Below are positions 15,535-26,000 of a DNA stretch of 42,117 nt, piece by piece. The notes under the pieces are model-generated. The model was not told where the DNA came from. It made no database searches and worked only from the letters and a program-made list of their open reading frames with translations. Both the position numbers and the translations under genes were made by a program. The DNA lies in the NCBI GenBank assembly GCA_902790625.1, contig CADASP010000028.1:1-42117 (forward strand), given 5' to 3'. How positions within the stretch are numbered: position 1 is the stretch's first letter; the number at the start of each line of letters is the position of its first letter. Source of the stretch: an uncultured Prevotellaceae bacterium. Lineage in GTDB: Bacteria; Bacteroidota; Bacteroidia; Bacteroidales; Bacteroidaceae.

Positions 15535-16033
15535 TGCGTCGGGGGTCGGAAAGTGTGATTACTTCGAGGTCTTTGAAGGTGGAGCCGTCGATGACGAGTC
15601 GCATCAGCGTGCGCTCCTTGTGCCATCCCTGCATGCCGGCGGCTCCAGGATTGAGGTGGAGCAGCCCCAGCGTGCGGTCGTATTTCACCTTGAGGATGTG
15701 CGAGTGGCCGGCGATGAAAAGCTGTGGCGGGTTGGCGAAGAGGGTGGAGCGGATGGAATGGTCGTAGTTGCCGGGATAGCCTCCGATGTGCTTGATGAGC
15801 ACATCGACATCCTCGCACTTAAAACGGTTCAGCTCGCGATACATCAGGCGCAAGTCGCCGCCATCGCAGTTGCCGCAGACTGCGCGGAAAGGGCGAAACT
15901 CGGCCAGCCGTTCGGCCACCTCCACCGAGCCTATGTCGCCCGCATGCCATATCTCATCGCAAGGCTCGAAGTAGTGCAGATACTTCGGGTCCCAGTAGCT
16001 GTGCGTGTCGCTGATGATGCCAATTGTCTTCAT
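15527..16033 (-). CDS. YfcE/MJ0936-type metallophosphoesterase
   Basis: The protein has 168 residues from the ATG at 16033. A GTG two codons earlier (16039) overlaps the upstream stop and is possible. All dimetal phosphoesterase motifs are present in order: ISDTHS (D9, H11), WHAGDIGS, VCGNCDGG, and IAGHSHILKV. YfcE-type enzymes hydrolyse phosphodiesters in the cytoplasm; the natural substrate is unknown. It sits between the cytidylate-kinase-like gene and the small membrane protein with almost no spacing. Confidence 0.88.
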   Translation of the reverse strand: MKTIGIISDTHSYWDPKYLHYFEPCDEIWHAGDIGSVEVAERLAEFRPFRAVCGNCDGGDLRLMYRELNRFKCEDVDVLIKHIGGYPGNYDHSIRSTLFANPPQLFIAGHSHILKVKYDRTLGLLHLNPGAAGMQGWHKERTLMRLVIDGSTFKDLEVITLSDPRRNG

Positions 16034-16035
16034 GT

Positions 16036-16653
16036 TCACTTGATGGCTGCCCTCACAAACTGGGCGATGAACTGCTCGGTAAGTTGTAGGCCAAGCACGC
16101 TGGAGTCAACGCAAAGGTCGTAGTTCTCGGCGACTCCCCATTTCTTTCCCGTATAATAAGTATAGTAAGAGGCGCGGCGACTCTCGCCCTGCTCTATGAT
16201 CTTGCGGGCGGCATCGTAGTCGCACTGATGCTTGGCCGCAATCTGCTCAATGCGGTAATCGAGCGGCGCGGTGATAAAGACATTCACCTTGTTGGGCATG
16301 TCGCGAAGCACATAGTCGGCACAACGGCCCACAAACACACACGACCCCTCCTGTGCAGCCTTGCGGATGGCATCGCTCTGAAACTGGAAGAAAGTGTCCT
16401 GGCCGAAGCCCTGGCGCGAGTAATCCGTAACGGTGGAGAACGCATTAGGCATGTGCAAAAACGTGCGAAGAAACGAGCGATGCTCGTCGTTCTGCTCGAA
16501 GACGCGCTCCGACAGCCCACTCTCCCGCGCGGCCAGGTTCAACAGTTCGCGGTCGTAATACTTGGCATCGAAGTCGGTGGCAAGCATGCGCCCGATGTCG
16601 TGCCCGCCGCTGCCCAACTGGCGTCCAATGTTGATGATGACAGGACTATTCAT
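16036..16653 (-). CDS. Cytidylate-kinase-like P-loop protein
   Basis: The protein has 205 residues from the ATG at 16653, which overlaps the MATE stop by four bases (ATGA). A longer reading from 16737 would overlap that gene much further and is rejected. The P-loop is IGRQLGSGGHDIGRMLA at residues 8-24. It is followed by YYDRELLNLAARESGLS and a second nucleotide-kinase pattern, VFVGRCADYVLRD. This is the Bacteroidales cytidylate kinase-like (AAA_26) family, whose phosphate acceptor is not established. It is distinct from ordinary Cmk. Confidence 0.85.
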   Translation of the reverse strand: MNSPVIINIGRQLGSGGHDIGRMLATDFDAKYYDRELLNLAARESGLSERVFEQNDEHRSFLRTFLHMPNAFSTVTDYSRQGFGQDTFFQFQSDAIRKAAQEGSCVFVGRCADYVLRDMPNKVNVFITAPLDYRIEQIAAKHQCDYDAARKIIEQGESRRASYYTYYTGKKWGVAENYDLCVDSSVLGLQLTEQFIAQFVRAAIK

Positions 16654-17993
16654 TTGCGTAGTTTCCTTAAATACCAAATTAATATAGGAATAGTGGTGGA
16701 GAAGGCCGCGAAGTCGCTGGCGGGCATAGAGGCCCACACGCCATCAAGCCCCCAGAACAAGGGGAAGATGAGGGCCATGGGCAGGAGCATGAACAGTTGG
16801 CGCGAGAGCGAGAGGAAGATGCTGATGCGCACCTTGCCGATGCACTGGAAGAAATTGGTGATGACGGCTTGCGAACCCACCACGGGAAACACCAGCATGT
16901 CGAACACCAGTCCGCGGGCGGCCAGTTCGATGAGTTCTGGGTCGGTGGTGAAGATGCGAGCAATCTGCCGTGGGAAAAGCATCGACACAACCCAGCCCAT
17001 CAAGAGTATCAGCGTGGCAGCGGTGATGGCCATCCACAGGCAGCGCAGCATACGGTCGTATTTCTCGGCACCGTAGTTGTAGCCCACGATGGGCTGCATT
17101 CCCTGCGTGATACCCATGACAAACATGAAGAACACCATCACCATGGAGTTGGCAATGCTGTAGGCACCTACTGCCATGTCGCCGCCATAGCGCACGAATT
17201 GGTTGTTCATGGCGATGACAATGACGCATGAGGTGGTCTGCATCAGAAAGGGTGATATGCCGATGCTGATGATGTTGCGCACCAACCGTGCCCGCAGCCG
17301 GTAGATGCCACGATGCAGGTGGAGCAGTTCGCGCTTGTCGCTGAAAATCCACATCTGCCAGCACAGCGCCATCGACTGACTGGTGACAGTGGCCAATGCG
17401 GCCCCCCGTATGCCCCAGCGCAGCCACCACACGAAGGCAATGACCAGCACAATGTTCATGCCCACGGTGAAGAGCACGGCATACATGGCATGCCGCGGCT
17501 TGCCAGCGGCACGCAGCACGGCGTTCATGCCGAAATACATGTGGGTGATGATGTTGCCCAGCAGGATGACCTGCATGAACTCGCGTGCGTATGGCAGCGT
17601 GGTGTCGCTGGCACCGAAAAAGCGCAGGATGGGGTCGAGCAGTAGCAGACACACCACCATGAACACCAAGCCCACGATGAGGTTCAGTGTCACGGTGTTG
17701 CCCAACAGATGGTTGGCCGTGGCATAGTCGCGCTGGCCCAACTTCACGCTGATGCACGTCGATGCGCCCACGCCGACAGCGGCTCCGAAGGCAGCACTCA
17801 GGTTCATGAAAGGGAAGGTGATGCCCAGTCCGGCGATGGCATCGGCTCCCACCACCTGACCAATAAAAGCGCGGTCGATGATGTTATAGATAGAGGCGGC
17901 AGCCGTGGCCACGATGGCGGGCAGGGCATACTGCCACAGCAACTTGCCCACAGGCTTCTGCCCCAACTCTAATGCTTTCTGCTTGCTGTCCAT
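16650..17993 (-). CDS. MATE-family efflux transporter
   Basis: The 447-residue protein has about 12 membrane segments in two similar halves. It starts LLWQYALPAIVATAAASIYNIIDR, with AFIGQVVGADAIAGLGI close behind. The second half has SIGISPFLMQTTS and GYNYGAEKYDRMLRCL. These are MATE signatures. Such proteins export cationic drugs or metabolites in exchange for Na+ or H+. It starts 46 bases after the GH31 stop and couples to the next gene by a four-base overlap, so it may be the first gene of the tightly packed part of the operon. Confidence 0.93.
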   Translation of the reverse strand: MDSKQKALELGQKPVGKLLWQYALPAIVATAAASIYNIIDRAFIGQVVGADAIAGLGITFPFMNLSAAFGAAVGVGASTCISVKLGQRDYATANHLLGNTVTLNLIVGLVFMVVCLLLLDPILRFFGASDTTLPYAREFMQVILLGNIITHMYFGMNAVLRAAGKPRHAMYAVLFTVGMNIVLVIAFVWWLRWGIRGAALATVTSQSMALCWQMWIFSDKRELLHLHRGIYRLRARLVRNIISIGISPFLMQTTSCVIVIAMNNQFVRYGGDMAVGAYSIANSMVMVFFMFVMGITQGMQPIVGYNYGAEKYDRMLRCLWMAITAATLILLMGWVVSMLFPRQIARIFTTDPELIELAARGLVFDMLVFPVVGSQAVITNFFQCIGKVRISIFLSLSRQLFMLLPMALIFPLFWGLDGVWASMPASDFAAFSTTIPILIWYLRKLRK

Positions 17994-18039
17994 CGCTTTT
18001 GTATTGCATTTATCCTACCGCCTTGAGCGCGAGCACACG

Positions 18040-21000
18040 TCAGAGCTTCACACTCACGGTCGTGCCGTTGTATTTCACCAACTTGCCTTCGGGCTGTTCC
18101 AAGTTGAGGGCCTTGGGTGCCTCCTTGCTGACGAGCACCACGTTGAACTGGCGTTCCTTCAGCATGCCGGGGAAACTTCCCTTTCGCTGGTCGAAGGTCA
18201 CCGTGCGCGTGGCATTGTCGTAGCTGATGTCGATGGTGGCATAATGTCCCTTCTCATAGTTGTAGTTCGTACCCTCGTCTTCATACAGTTGGAACTGTCC
18301 GTTCTGCCCAGCATAGACGTAGAGGTTGATCAGCTCAGCTGGTTTCTCGTCGCTCCACTCCATGGCGGGGCCAAAGGGAATGATGGCACCCTCGCGCACA
18401 AAGACGGGGATGCGCTCGTAGGGGGCATCAACCACCAGCGTCTGCCCTCCCTCGGTGTAGTTTCCTGTGTAGAGGTCATACCATCCGCATTGCTGGGGGA
18501 AGTAGACGGAACGGTTGCGAGCCTTATAGTAGCCCACGGGGCAAGCCATCAAGGCAGGACCGAGCATCCACTGGTTGCCGATGTTCTCCACCTTGCGGTC
18601 GCCATTGAAGTCCATCACCAGGGCGCGCATCAGGGTGTAGTCGCGGAAGTGGGCCCAACCGGCCAACGAGTAGAGATAGGGCATGAGGTGATAGCGCAGC
18701 TGGTCGTAATAGACAAACGACTTGTAGGCGGGATGGTTGTCGGGGGCGATATTCCATATCTCGCGCAGCGGCCACTGACCGTGTGCACGGAAGAGGGGGA
18801 TGAAAGCGCCAAACTGGTTCCAACGGCATTGCAGCTCGCGCCACTCCTTCAGGTCCTCGTTCTCCTGACCTGTGCGGTCGAAGAGCTGCTGGGCGGCCAC
18901 ATAGCGGTTCTCCACACAGAAGCCTCCCTGGTCCATGCCCCAGAAGGGGATGCCCGACATGGAGTAGTTCAGGCCTGCCGTCATCTGTGCGCGCATGTCT
19001 TCCCAGCGGGTGCCGATGTCGCCGCTCCAGGTGGCGGTGCTGTAGCGTTGCTCGCCGGCGAAGCCGCTGCGGGTGAGCAGGAACACACGGGGTTCGCTGG
19101 CTTTCTTCGCCTTTTTCAGGATGTTGTTCTTCCACGTGTTGCGCTGGCCGTTGTAGATGGCATCGGCATTCACCGTGCTGTAGGCGTTGAAATACTCGGT
19201 AGAGGTGCCGAGGGCGGTGGGGCCGCAGAGTGCCTTGCGATACCACATCGGTGTGCAGTCGCGCACGTTGGGTTCCGAGGCGTCCATCCACCAAGCGTCC
19301 ACCATCGATGGCTGGGCATCTTTGCTAATGTTTGCCTTGCCATTGGCAGAACTCTTGGCGCTCAGCCCAGTGTAGAGGTTCTCATCCATCTGCCGCCAGA
19401 ACATCTTCCTGGCTCCGGCATCGTAGGCATCGTAGAACGAGCCACGGAATCCCAGCCAGTCGTGGATGTCGTCCTTGATGGCCTGATGATACATCCACCC
19501 GTTCTTGTCCAACTCCTTGTAGTTCTCCACGGTATCGTAGAACTTGGGCCAAACGCTGATCATAAACCGACCGTGCATCTGGTGCACGCTGTCGAGCATG
19601 GCCTGTGGGTTGGGGAAGCGCACAGCCTCGAAGGTATGGTCGCCCCACGAGTCGAGTTTCCAATAGTTCCAGTCCTGCACAATGTTGTCGATGGGGATGT
19701 GGCGGCGGCGGAACTCGGCCAGCGTCTGCTCTATCTCGCCGCTGCTCTTGTAGCGCTCGCGGCTCTGCCAGAAGCCCAGCGCCCACTTGGGGTAGAGGCT
19801 GGCTTTGCCAGTGAGCGTGCGGTAGCCGCTGATCACCTCGTCCAGGTTCTGTCCGGCTATGAAGTAGTAGTCCATGTCGCGGGCCATCTCGCACCAGATG
19901 CTGAGCTGCTCGCGCTGCTGCTTGCTGCGTGGCTCGCTGACGCGCAGACCGCAGTAGCTCTCGCCGCCGTCGGGCTGCCACTCGATGCGCAGCTGTTGGC
20001 GTTGCCCTTTCGGCAACTCCACGCTGAACTTATAGGCATTGGGGTTCCAGGCCGTGCGCCAGCGTTCGGGCACCACCTCCTGACCGCCGATATACACCTT
20101 GATGTAGCCGGCATAATAAAGAATAAACTGATAGAGCGAAGCCTTTGGAGCCTCTATGAACCCCTCATACACCACATTGGCGCCCTGCAGGTTGAAGCCC
20201 TTGGGCAGGTTCTTCAGTCCACCGTTGTCGGTGCGGTTGGCAATCTCGCTGGTGGCGGGATAGGCATACTCATAGTAGATGCTGTCCTCGTCGCGCTCCA
20301 ACGTGCGGCCCCTTCGGTCGGTGTAGGTGCCCGTCAGATGGCCCGGATGCCCGTGTCTGTCGTAGAGCTTGAAGGCGCGGTTCAGCTGCAGGTAGTCGTG
20401 GGGATTGCCGAAGCGGCAGTAGCTGTAGGCATCCCACAGCAGACCGTAGTTCTTGTTCGAGAGCACAAAGGGGATGCTCACCTTGGTGTTATACTGAAAC
20501 AGGTCTTCGTTCTTGCCCTTCATGTTGAACTCTTCGCTCTGGTGCTGTCCCAGACCGTAGAAGGCCTCGTCGTCGGGGCTGTCGAAAGTCATCTGCCACT
20601 GCAGTCCGTGCTTCATCTCCTCGGTGATGGCCGACCCGCCCTTCAGCCCATACTCGCGCTCAGGCACGGTGAAGTTGCTGAACTGCTTGCCCTTCGGGGC
20701 CTCCTTCAGCAGTTGGCGACCCTCAGCATCAAAGAAGGTCACCTCGCCCGTGGCCTTGTTCACCACAGATTTCACGTTCTTTGCCTTCACCACCACTGTG
20801 GTGTTCTCGTCGCTCACGGTGTAGGTGTTCTTGGCGGGAGCCGTCTGCTTCACAATCATCAGGCTGGGCTGCTTGATGGGCAGCTCGGCATCGCTGGTGG
20901 CCCGCACACGGATGATGTTGTCGTTGATGACCTCCAACTGAACGACCTTGGCCTGTCCACCGTCGGGACGGATGGTGACGATGTTGCCTTTCGTCACCAC

Positions 21001-21078
21001 ATCGACGGCGTGGGCTGCCAGGGCGCTCCCCAGCAGCACTGCCGTCATCATGGTCTTCATGGTATTCATAGCTATCAT
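18040..21078 (-). CDS. Secreted GH31 glycosidase with inserted PA14 domain, alpha-xylosidase-like
   Basis: The protein has 1012 residues. ATGs at 21078, 21069 and 21060 all precede the signal peptide (MKTMMTAVLLGSALAAHA); the first is given here and the others are possible. The N-terminal sandwich is followed by a PA14-like insert (VVYEGFIEAPKASLYQF...GYIKVYIGGQEVV, roughly residues 300-390). The catalytic barrel has the nucleophile in WWMDASEPN (D599) and the acid/base in ATWSGDIG (D687). QSRERYKSSGEI and IVQDWNYWK resemble the xyloglucan-acting CjXyl31A and BoGH31A, which also carry PA14. Alpha-glucosidase activity cannot be excluded. No SusC/D pair is near. It starts 21 bases after aspS. 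Confidence 0.88.
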   Translation of the reverse strand: MIAMNTMKTMMTAVLLGSALAAHAVDVVTKGNIVTIRPDGGQAKVVQLEVINDNIIRVRATSDAELPIKQPSLMIVKQTAPAKNTYTVSDENTTVVVKAKNVKSVVNKATGEVTFFDAEGRQLLKEAPKGKQFSNFTVPEREYGLKGGSAITEEMKHGLQWQMTFDSPDDEAFYGLGQHQSEEFNMKGKNEDLFQYNTKVSIPFVLSNKNYGLLWDAYSYCRFGNPHDYLQLNRAFKLYDRHGHPGHLTGTYTDRRGRTLERDEDSIYYEYAYPATSEIANRTDNGGLKNLPKGFNLQGANVVYEGFIEAPKASLYQFILYYAGYIKVYIGGQEVVPERWRTAWNPNAYKFSVELPKGQRQQLRIEWQPDGGESYCGLRVSEPRSKQQREQLSIWCEMARDMDYYFIAGQNLDEVISGYRTLTGKASLYPKWALGFWQSRERYKSSGEIEQTLAEFRRRHIPIDNIVQDWNYWKLDSWGDHTFEAVRFPNPQAMLDSVHQMHGRFMISVWPKFYDTVENYKELDKNGWMYHQAIKDDIHDWLGFRGSFYDAYDAGARKMFWRQMDENLYTGLSAKSSANGKANISKDAQPSMVDAWWMDASEPNVRDCTPMWYRKALCGPTALGTSTEYFNAYSTVNADAIYNGQRNTWKNNILKKAKKASEPRVFLLTRSGFAGEQRYSTATWSGDIGTRWEDMRAQMTAGLNYSMSGIPFWGMDQGGFCVENRYVAAQQLFDRTGQENEDLKEWRELQCRWNQFGAFIPLFRAHGQWPLREIWNIAPDNHPAYKSFVYYDQLRYHLMPYLYSLAGWAHFRDYTLMRALVMDFNGDRKVENIGNQWMLGPALMACPVGYYKARNRSVYFPQQCGWYDLYTGNYTEGGQTLVVDAPYERIPVFVREGAIIPFGPAMEWSDEKPAELINLYVYAGQNGQFQLYEDEGTNYNYEKGHYATIDISYDNATRTVTFDQRKGSFPGMLKERQFNVVLVSKEAPKALNLEQPEGKLVKYNGTTVSVKL

Positions 21079-21099
21079 ATTGTTAGTAGTTATTCTGTA

Positions 21100-22869
21100 C
21101 TAATTCTCTTCCTCGGTCTTCGGAGCCAGCTGCAGCTGCAACTCGTCCAACTGCTTCGGATCCAGCTCACCAGGAGCATCGAGCATCACGTCGCGGCCGC
21201 TGTTGTTCTTGGGAAAGGCGATGCAGTCGCGGATGCTGTCGAGGCCGGCCATGAGGCTGACGAAGCGGTCGAGGCCGAAAGCCAGGCCACCGTGGGGCGG
21301 TGCACCATACTTGAAGGCATTGATGAGGAATCCAAACTGAGCCATCGCCCGTTCGGGAGTGAAGCCCAGTATCTCGAACATCTTCTCCTGCAGCTTGCCG
21401 TCGTGGATACGCAGCGAACCGCCGCCCACCTCGACACCGTTGCACACGAAGTCGTAGGCCACGGCACGCACCTTCTCGGGTGCAGTGTCGAGCAGGGGGA
21501 TGTCGTCGGCGTTGGGCAGGGTGAAGGGATGGTGTGTGGCCATGAGGCGCTGCTCCTCGTCGCTCCACTCAAAGAGCGGGAAGTCGACAATCCACAGACA
21601 CACAAACTTGTCCTTGTCGCGCAGACCCAGGCGGTCGCCCATCTCCAGACGCAGTGTGCAGAGCTGGATGCGCGTCTTGTTGGCATTGTCGCCGCTGAGG
21701 ATGAGCACCAGATCACCGTCCTTGGCGCCCATGGCCTCCTTCACCTGCTGCCACACCTCGGGCGTATAGAACTTGTCGATGCTCGACTTCACGGTGCCGT
21801 CCTGGTTAAACTTCACATAGACGAGGCCTTTGGCACCCACCTGCGGACGCTTCACGAAGTCGGTGAGTTGGTCGAGCTGCTTGCGGGTGTAGTCGGCACA
21901 GCCGGGCACGCAGATGCCACCGATGTAGTTGGCCTCGTTGAACACGGGGAACGTGCCGGTGCCCTTCAGCTGCGGCATCAGCTCCACGAACTCCATGCCG
22001 AAGCGCAGATCGGGCTTGTCGCTGCCGAAGCGCCGCATGGCCTCGTGCCACGTCATGCGCTGCAGCGGGGGCAGCTCGATGCCGCGCACCTCGCGGAACA
22101 GATGGCGGGCCAACGACTCGAACACCTCGAGGATGTCCTCCTGCTCCACAAACGACATCTCGCAGTCGATCTGCGTGAACTCCGGCTGGCGGTCGGCACG
22201 CAGGTCCTCGTCGCGGAAGCACTTGGCAATCTGGAAATAGCGGTCGAAGCCGCTCACCATGAGCAGCTGCTTCAGCGTCTGCGGACTCTGCGGCAGGGCG
22301 TAGAACTGTCCGGGGTTCATGCGGCTGGGCACCACGAAGTCGCGGGCGCCCTCGGGGGTGGAACCGATGAGGATGGGGGTCTCCACCTCGATGAACTGCC
22401 GCGAGTCGAGGAAGTTGCGGATGAGGATGGTCATGCGGTGGCGCAGCTCCAAGTTCTTGCGAACGGCCTGACGGCGAAGGTCCAGATAGCGGTATTTCAT
22501 GCGGATGTCGTCGCCGCCGTCGGTATTGTCTTCAATGGTGAAGGGTGGTGTCTGGCTCTCGCTGAGCACATTCAGCTGCTTCACCACTATCTCGATGTCG
22601 CCTGTGGGCATCTTGGGGTTTTTCGACTCACGCTCGCGCACCTCTCCAGTGGCTTGCACGCACCACTCGCGTCCCAGACGGTTGGCCTGTGCAGTGAGGG
22701 CGGCGTTGTCGCTCTCGTCGAACACCAATTGTGTGATTCCATAGCGGTCGCGCAGGTCGACAAACGTCATGCCGCCCATCTTGCGCGTGCGCTGTACCCA
22801 ACCGGCCAGCGTCACTTCGCTGCCGGCATCGGCGAGCCGCAGCTCGCCACATGTCTTGCTTCTATACAT
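21100..22869 (-). CDS. aspS: Aspartyl-tRNA synthetase
   Basis: The 589-residue protein is full length for a bacterial class IIb enzyme. The N-terminal OB-fold (VTLAGWVQRTRKMGG) binds the anticodon. Class II motif 2 is FRDEDLRADRQPEFTQID from residue 218, motif 3 is GLAFGLDRFVSLMAG near the C-terminus, and the bacterial GAD insertion lies between. It charges tRNA-Asp. It is set between a secreted-peptidase gene pair and a glycosidase on the same strand, an odd company for a housekeeping gene. No clear TAnnTTTG box is visible in the 33 bases before the start. Confidence 0.97.
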   Translation of the reverse strand: MYRSKTCGELRLADAGSEVTLAGWVQRTRKMGGMTFVDLRDRYGITQLVFDESDNAALTAQANRLGREWCVQATGEVRERESKNPKMPTGDIEIVVKQLNVLSESQTPPFTIEDNTDGGDDIRMKYRYLDLRRQAVRKNLELRHRMTILIRNFLDSRQFIEVETPILIGSTPEGARDFVVPSRMNPGQFYALPQSPQTLKQLLMVSGFDRYFQIAKCFRDEDLRADRQPEFTQIDCEMSFVEQEDILEVFESLARHLFREVRGIELPPLQRMTWHEAMRRFGSDKPDLRFGMEFVELMPQLKGTGTFPVFNEANYIGGICVPGCADYTRKQLDQLTDFVKRPQVGAKGLVYVKFNQDGTVKSSIDKFYTPEVWQQVKEAMGAKDGDLVLILSGDNANKTRIQLCTLRLEMGDRLGLRDKDKFVCLWIVDFPLFEWSDEEQRLMATHHPFTLPNADDIPLLDTAPEKVRAVAYDFVCNGVEVGGGSLRIHDGKLQEKMFEILGFTPERAMAQFGFLINAFKYGAPPHGGLAFGLDRFVSLMAGLDSIRDCIAFPKNNSGRDVMLDAPGELDPKQLDELQLQLAPKTEEEN

Positions 22870-22902
22870 TATTTATATATTATAAAAGATTCTATGTCTG
22901 CA

Positions 22903-23049
22903 TTACTCCTGCGACTCGATGTCGGGGTCCTCCATCCATTTGGCCGAGGGTTTCTGGCCCGCGTCAGACGATGTGGCAAGCAGATGATGGCGCTGCTGCA
23001 ACAACATGATGCGAATGAGCGGCTTCTGATAAAGGTTTTTCTGTTGCAT
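22903..23049 (-). CDS. 48-residue protein after the C10 peptidase
   Basis: A short frame runs from the ATG at 23049 to the TAA at 22903. The start of the product is MQQKNLYQKPLIRIMLLQQ, followed by RHHLLATSS and an acidic end (WMEDPDIESQE). The layout (basic start, Y..P, hydrophobic run, HLLA.S, glycine/polar tail) resembles very small proteins of unknown function often seen in Prevotella and Bacteroides. It starts 15 bases after the peptidase stop, so it is co-transcribed with it. The call rests on pattern and position only. Confidence 0.6.
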   Translation of the reverse strand: MQQKNLYQKPLIRIMLLQQRHHLLATSSDAGQKPSAKWMEDPDIESQE

Positions 23050-23064
23050 GGCTTTCTCTTTGGA

Positions 23065-26000
23065 TTATTTGATGATTACTTTCTTTCCGCCCATGACATA
23101 GATGCCGGGCTTGGCATGACCTCGGACGGTGCGGCCCTGCAGGTCGTAAATCTGCTGTTGCTGATGCAGAGGTGTAATCTGCGGCAACATGATGTCGGTG
23201 GCCGCGCTGCCAATGGAGAGCGAGGCGAGGCTGAGCGAGCTGATGCTGATGGCCTCGAACCACCCACGGAAGGGGGCAACACTGCCTTCTTCCTGCCTCA
23301 CGAATTTGCTGCCATCGTTGTTGAGCGTGTAGATGGCATCGGCGACCGTGGTGCCGGCCGTGCTTCCACAGAACATAAAGTAGTTGCCGCTGGCAGGGGT
23401 AACAACATCCTTCGTAGCGACGATGTCGACACCATCACTGGCACTGAACACCATGTCCTTACCTGTGAGCTGCCAATCAGGGCCCCAAGTGTCGCCCGGC
23501 ACAGCAATCAGATAGGGAACATAAGCTTCCATGGCTTGAGGATAGCCGAAGTACACATGGCCGTTGGCATCACCCGTGAAGGTGCGCAGCCAGAAATGCC
23601 CGTCCTCGTCGGTGGCGCTGGGGAACCAGCTCTTCTCTTCGTCTGCGCCCTCAACCTTGATGCTTGAAGGGGCGAAAGGCAGCATGATGGTGTTCCACCC
23701 CTTGGTGCCACCAGCAGCGCGTTCGAAGTTGCGGGTGTAGCTGATGCTATTGGCAGTAAAGGAAATTGGGCTATAGAAGGGACATCCATCGACAAGGGCT
23801 ATGTTTTCGGCAGTGGTACCTTTCACGACATTCAAGCCCTGTAGGTCTGTGGGCACATTGGCGTTCTCAGCCAACAGATAGAGGCAATTGGAGTTGGTGC
23901 TTGGCGTGATGTCGATGCCATTAAACGAGCTTATAGTACGCAGGTCGGCATAGCAGGCATTGCCAGCATCGATGGCGGTGGGAGCATCGCACAGGGTGGT
24001 TGCGCCATTGGGATAGCCCAAAATGTAGAAGCCGTTTTCAGCCACTTCGAGCGTGCCAATTTCATTATTATCGACCCCAATCAGAAGAGCAGTTTCAGTA
24101 GCGTTATTATACAAATAGGAGAGACGCACGCTATAGAGTTTGCCAGGTTTCAACCCGTCTCCAGCCACATCAATGGTAGTTGAACTCTCCTTCTCCACCA
24201 CAAGCGGATACTGCGTTAAGCTGATGCTTTTCCAACTCCATTCTCCATTATCGGATTCAGCCCACTCACGCACCGAGCAGTTCAATCGCCCGGCATAGCT
24301 TTTAGTGGGAGAAGTGTTTGTCGCCGTCACAGTGGCGCGGAACGCATTGCCATAGAGCTGGCCGCTGGCGTTCAGATTGGTGATATTGGCAGAAAACTGT
24401 AGTGTGAGATTATTCGTGGCGTCGCTCTGGCCGATGGTTATGTTCTCCGAGCCGATTTCAACATTTGCATCGGTAGTTCTATTTTTTACGCGTACGGAAA
24501 TCTTATCCTGGCCAGCCTGATCAGGCGTATAAACGAAGCGGACGTCAACTATCTGTCCAGCGGGAATGTCCACCATCTTTCCCATCCGGCATTTGTTGCC
24601 AACATAAAGATAGATGTTGTCGTGGTAGTCCGTAGTCCCACCTGTTACGCTGGCAATTACCTCCAATTCGTGCCCCACTTTAGGATTATCTTCGGCCACT
24701 TCGATAGTGGCACTTTTTGGTATGCCTCCTGTTCCACTGGCAAAGGGGGCATGGAGAGTCAAGGTATTGCCACTGACCGTAGCCTCGATTTGCTGTTGGA
24801 CCCCGTCATAGCAGTCCTGCCAGTCGGTAGCACCGTGCAAACGGCCCATCACCTTAATAAAATAGGTACCATCGCCAAGGCCAGTAGCGGTATTACATGA
24901 GAACGTACGGCTATAGCCAACATTAAATTCTATAGGTGTACCTTCATTGTCAGTCTCATCAAGGGTGCACAGAAGATTGCCATCAGCATCTACCATTTGC
25001 ACAGCCACGTCGAAGCTGTTGGTGTCGTAGTGATAGCTAAACACCGTATAGTAGAGGGAGATGGGGAAAGCGTCTGTAGCAGCCGTGCGGGTGACAGTCT
25101 GCGTGGCAGTGCTGCCATCGGCATCGAATTGCAAAGCATCAAGAAAGAGACGCAGTGGCGGAACAGCAACAGAGCCTTTGGGGCGTGGCACCACACCAAT
25201 GACGGCATCTTGTGAGTAGCTGAAACCGTCGAGCGTCGAAGAACCTCCGAGACCCTGCTCGGCAGGATTGAGGGCCGACAGGCGGAAATAGCCGTCGCTG
25301 TCACCACTCCATCCCCAGTTTATGTGGAAATAGTCACCACTATCGTAGCCGTCGCACACAAACGAGTGACCGCCACCAACACTCCGCCCGCCAAACACCA
25401 CGGGGCGATTGTTAGCCAACTCACCATACATCAAATCCACCCACTGCTGGTAGGTGTAGTGCTGACGCTGCACATAATCTGCATTATAGCCAAAATATTG
25501 CTTCAGCATCTCGCATACACTGACATTATAGGCCGCCGAGCTGAGGCTACCTTTCGAGTCAACCGAGTAATCCATACGCAGCGACGCACCACAATACTGC
25601 ATCAGCAAAGCTACGGCATCGGCAGATTCGCCAGTGGCTGTCTTATCGTAGGTAGGAGCCATGGCGTTCCAATCAAAAATACCATAGGCTGCTGATAGCG
25701 CACCCACATCAATATGCTTTGTTTTGGTGGTGTAGCCAGGGATGTCAGCTGTTGGGTTTTCAGGATGTGTGTAAAAGTACATCACCTGCGCCATGGCGGT
25801 AGCCACGCAGCCCGTCACACCGCGCAAATCTGTTTCGATCATGGGGCACAGGGCATTGTAGGGTGCCCCTTGATCCCACCGCGACTGCAACAGGGGTGCC
25901 ACGGGCTGACGCACGCTGGCGGCACGGCTGGCGGCCACATCCTGTTCGGCATACTCGGGATGGGCGTCGAGCCAAGCCATCTCGTCGGCATACTGTCCGA

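Noticed and set aside
17905..23667. A 1920-codon open frame on the plus strand, opposite GH31, aspS and the C10 gene
   Set aside because: It is antisense to three well-recognised genes and its product has no domain features. The openness follows from rare use of TTA, CTA and TCA codons in the real genes.
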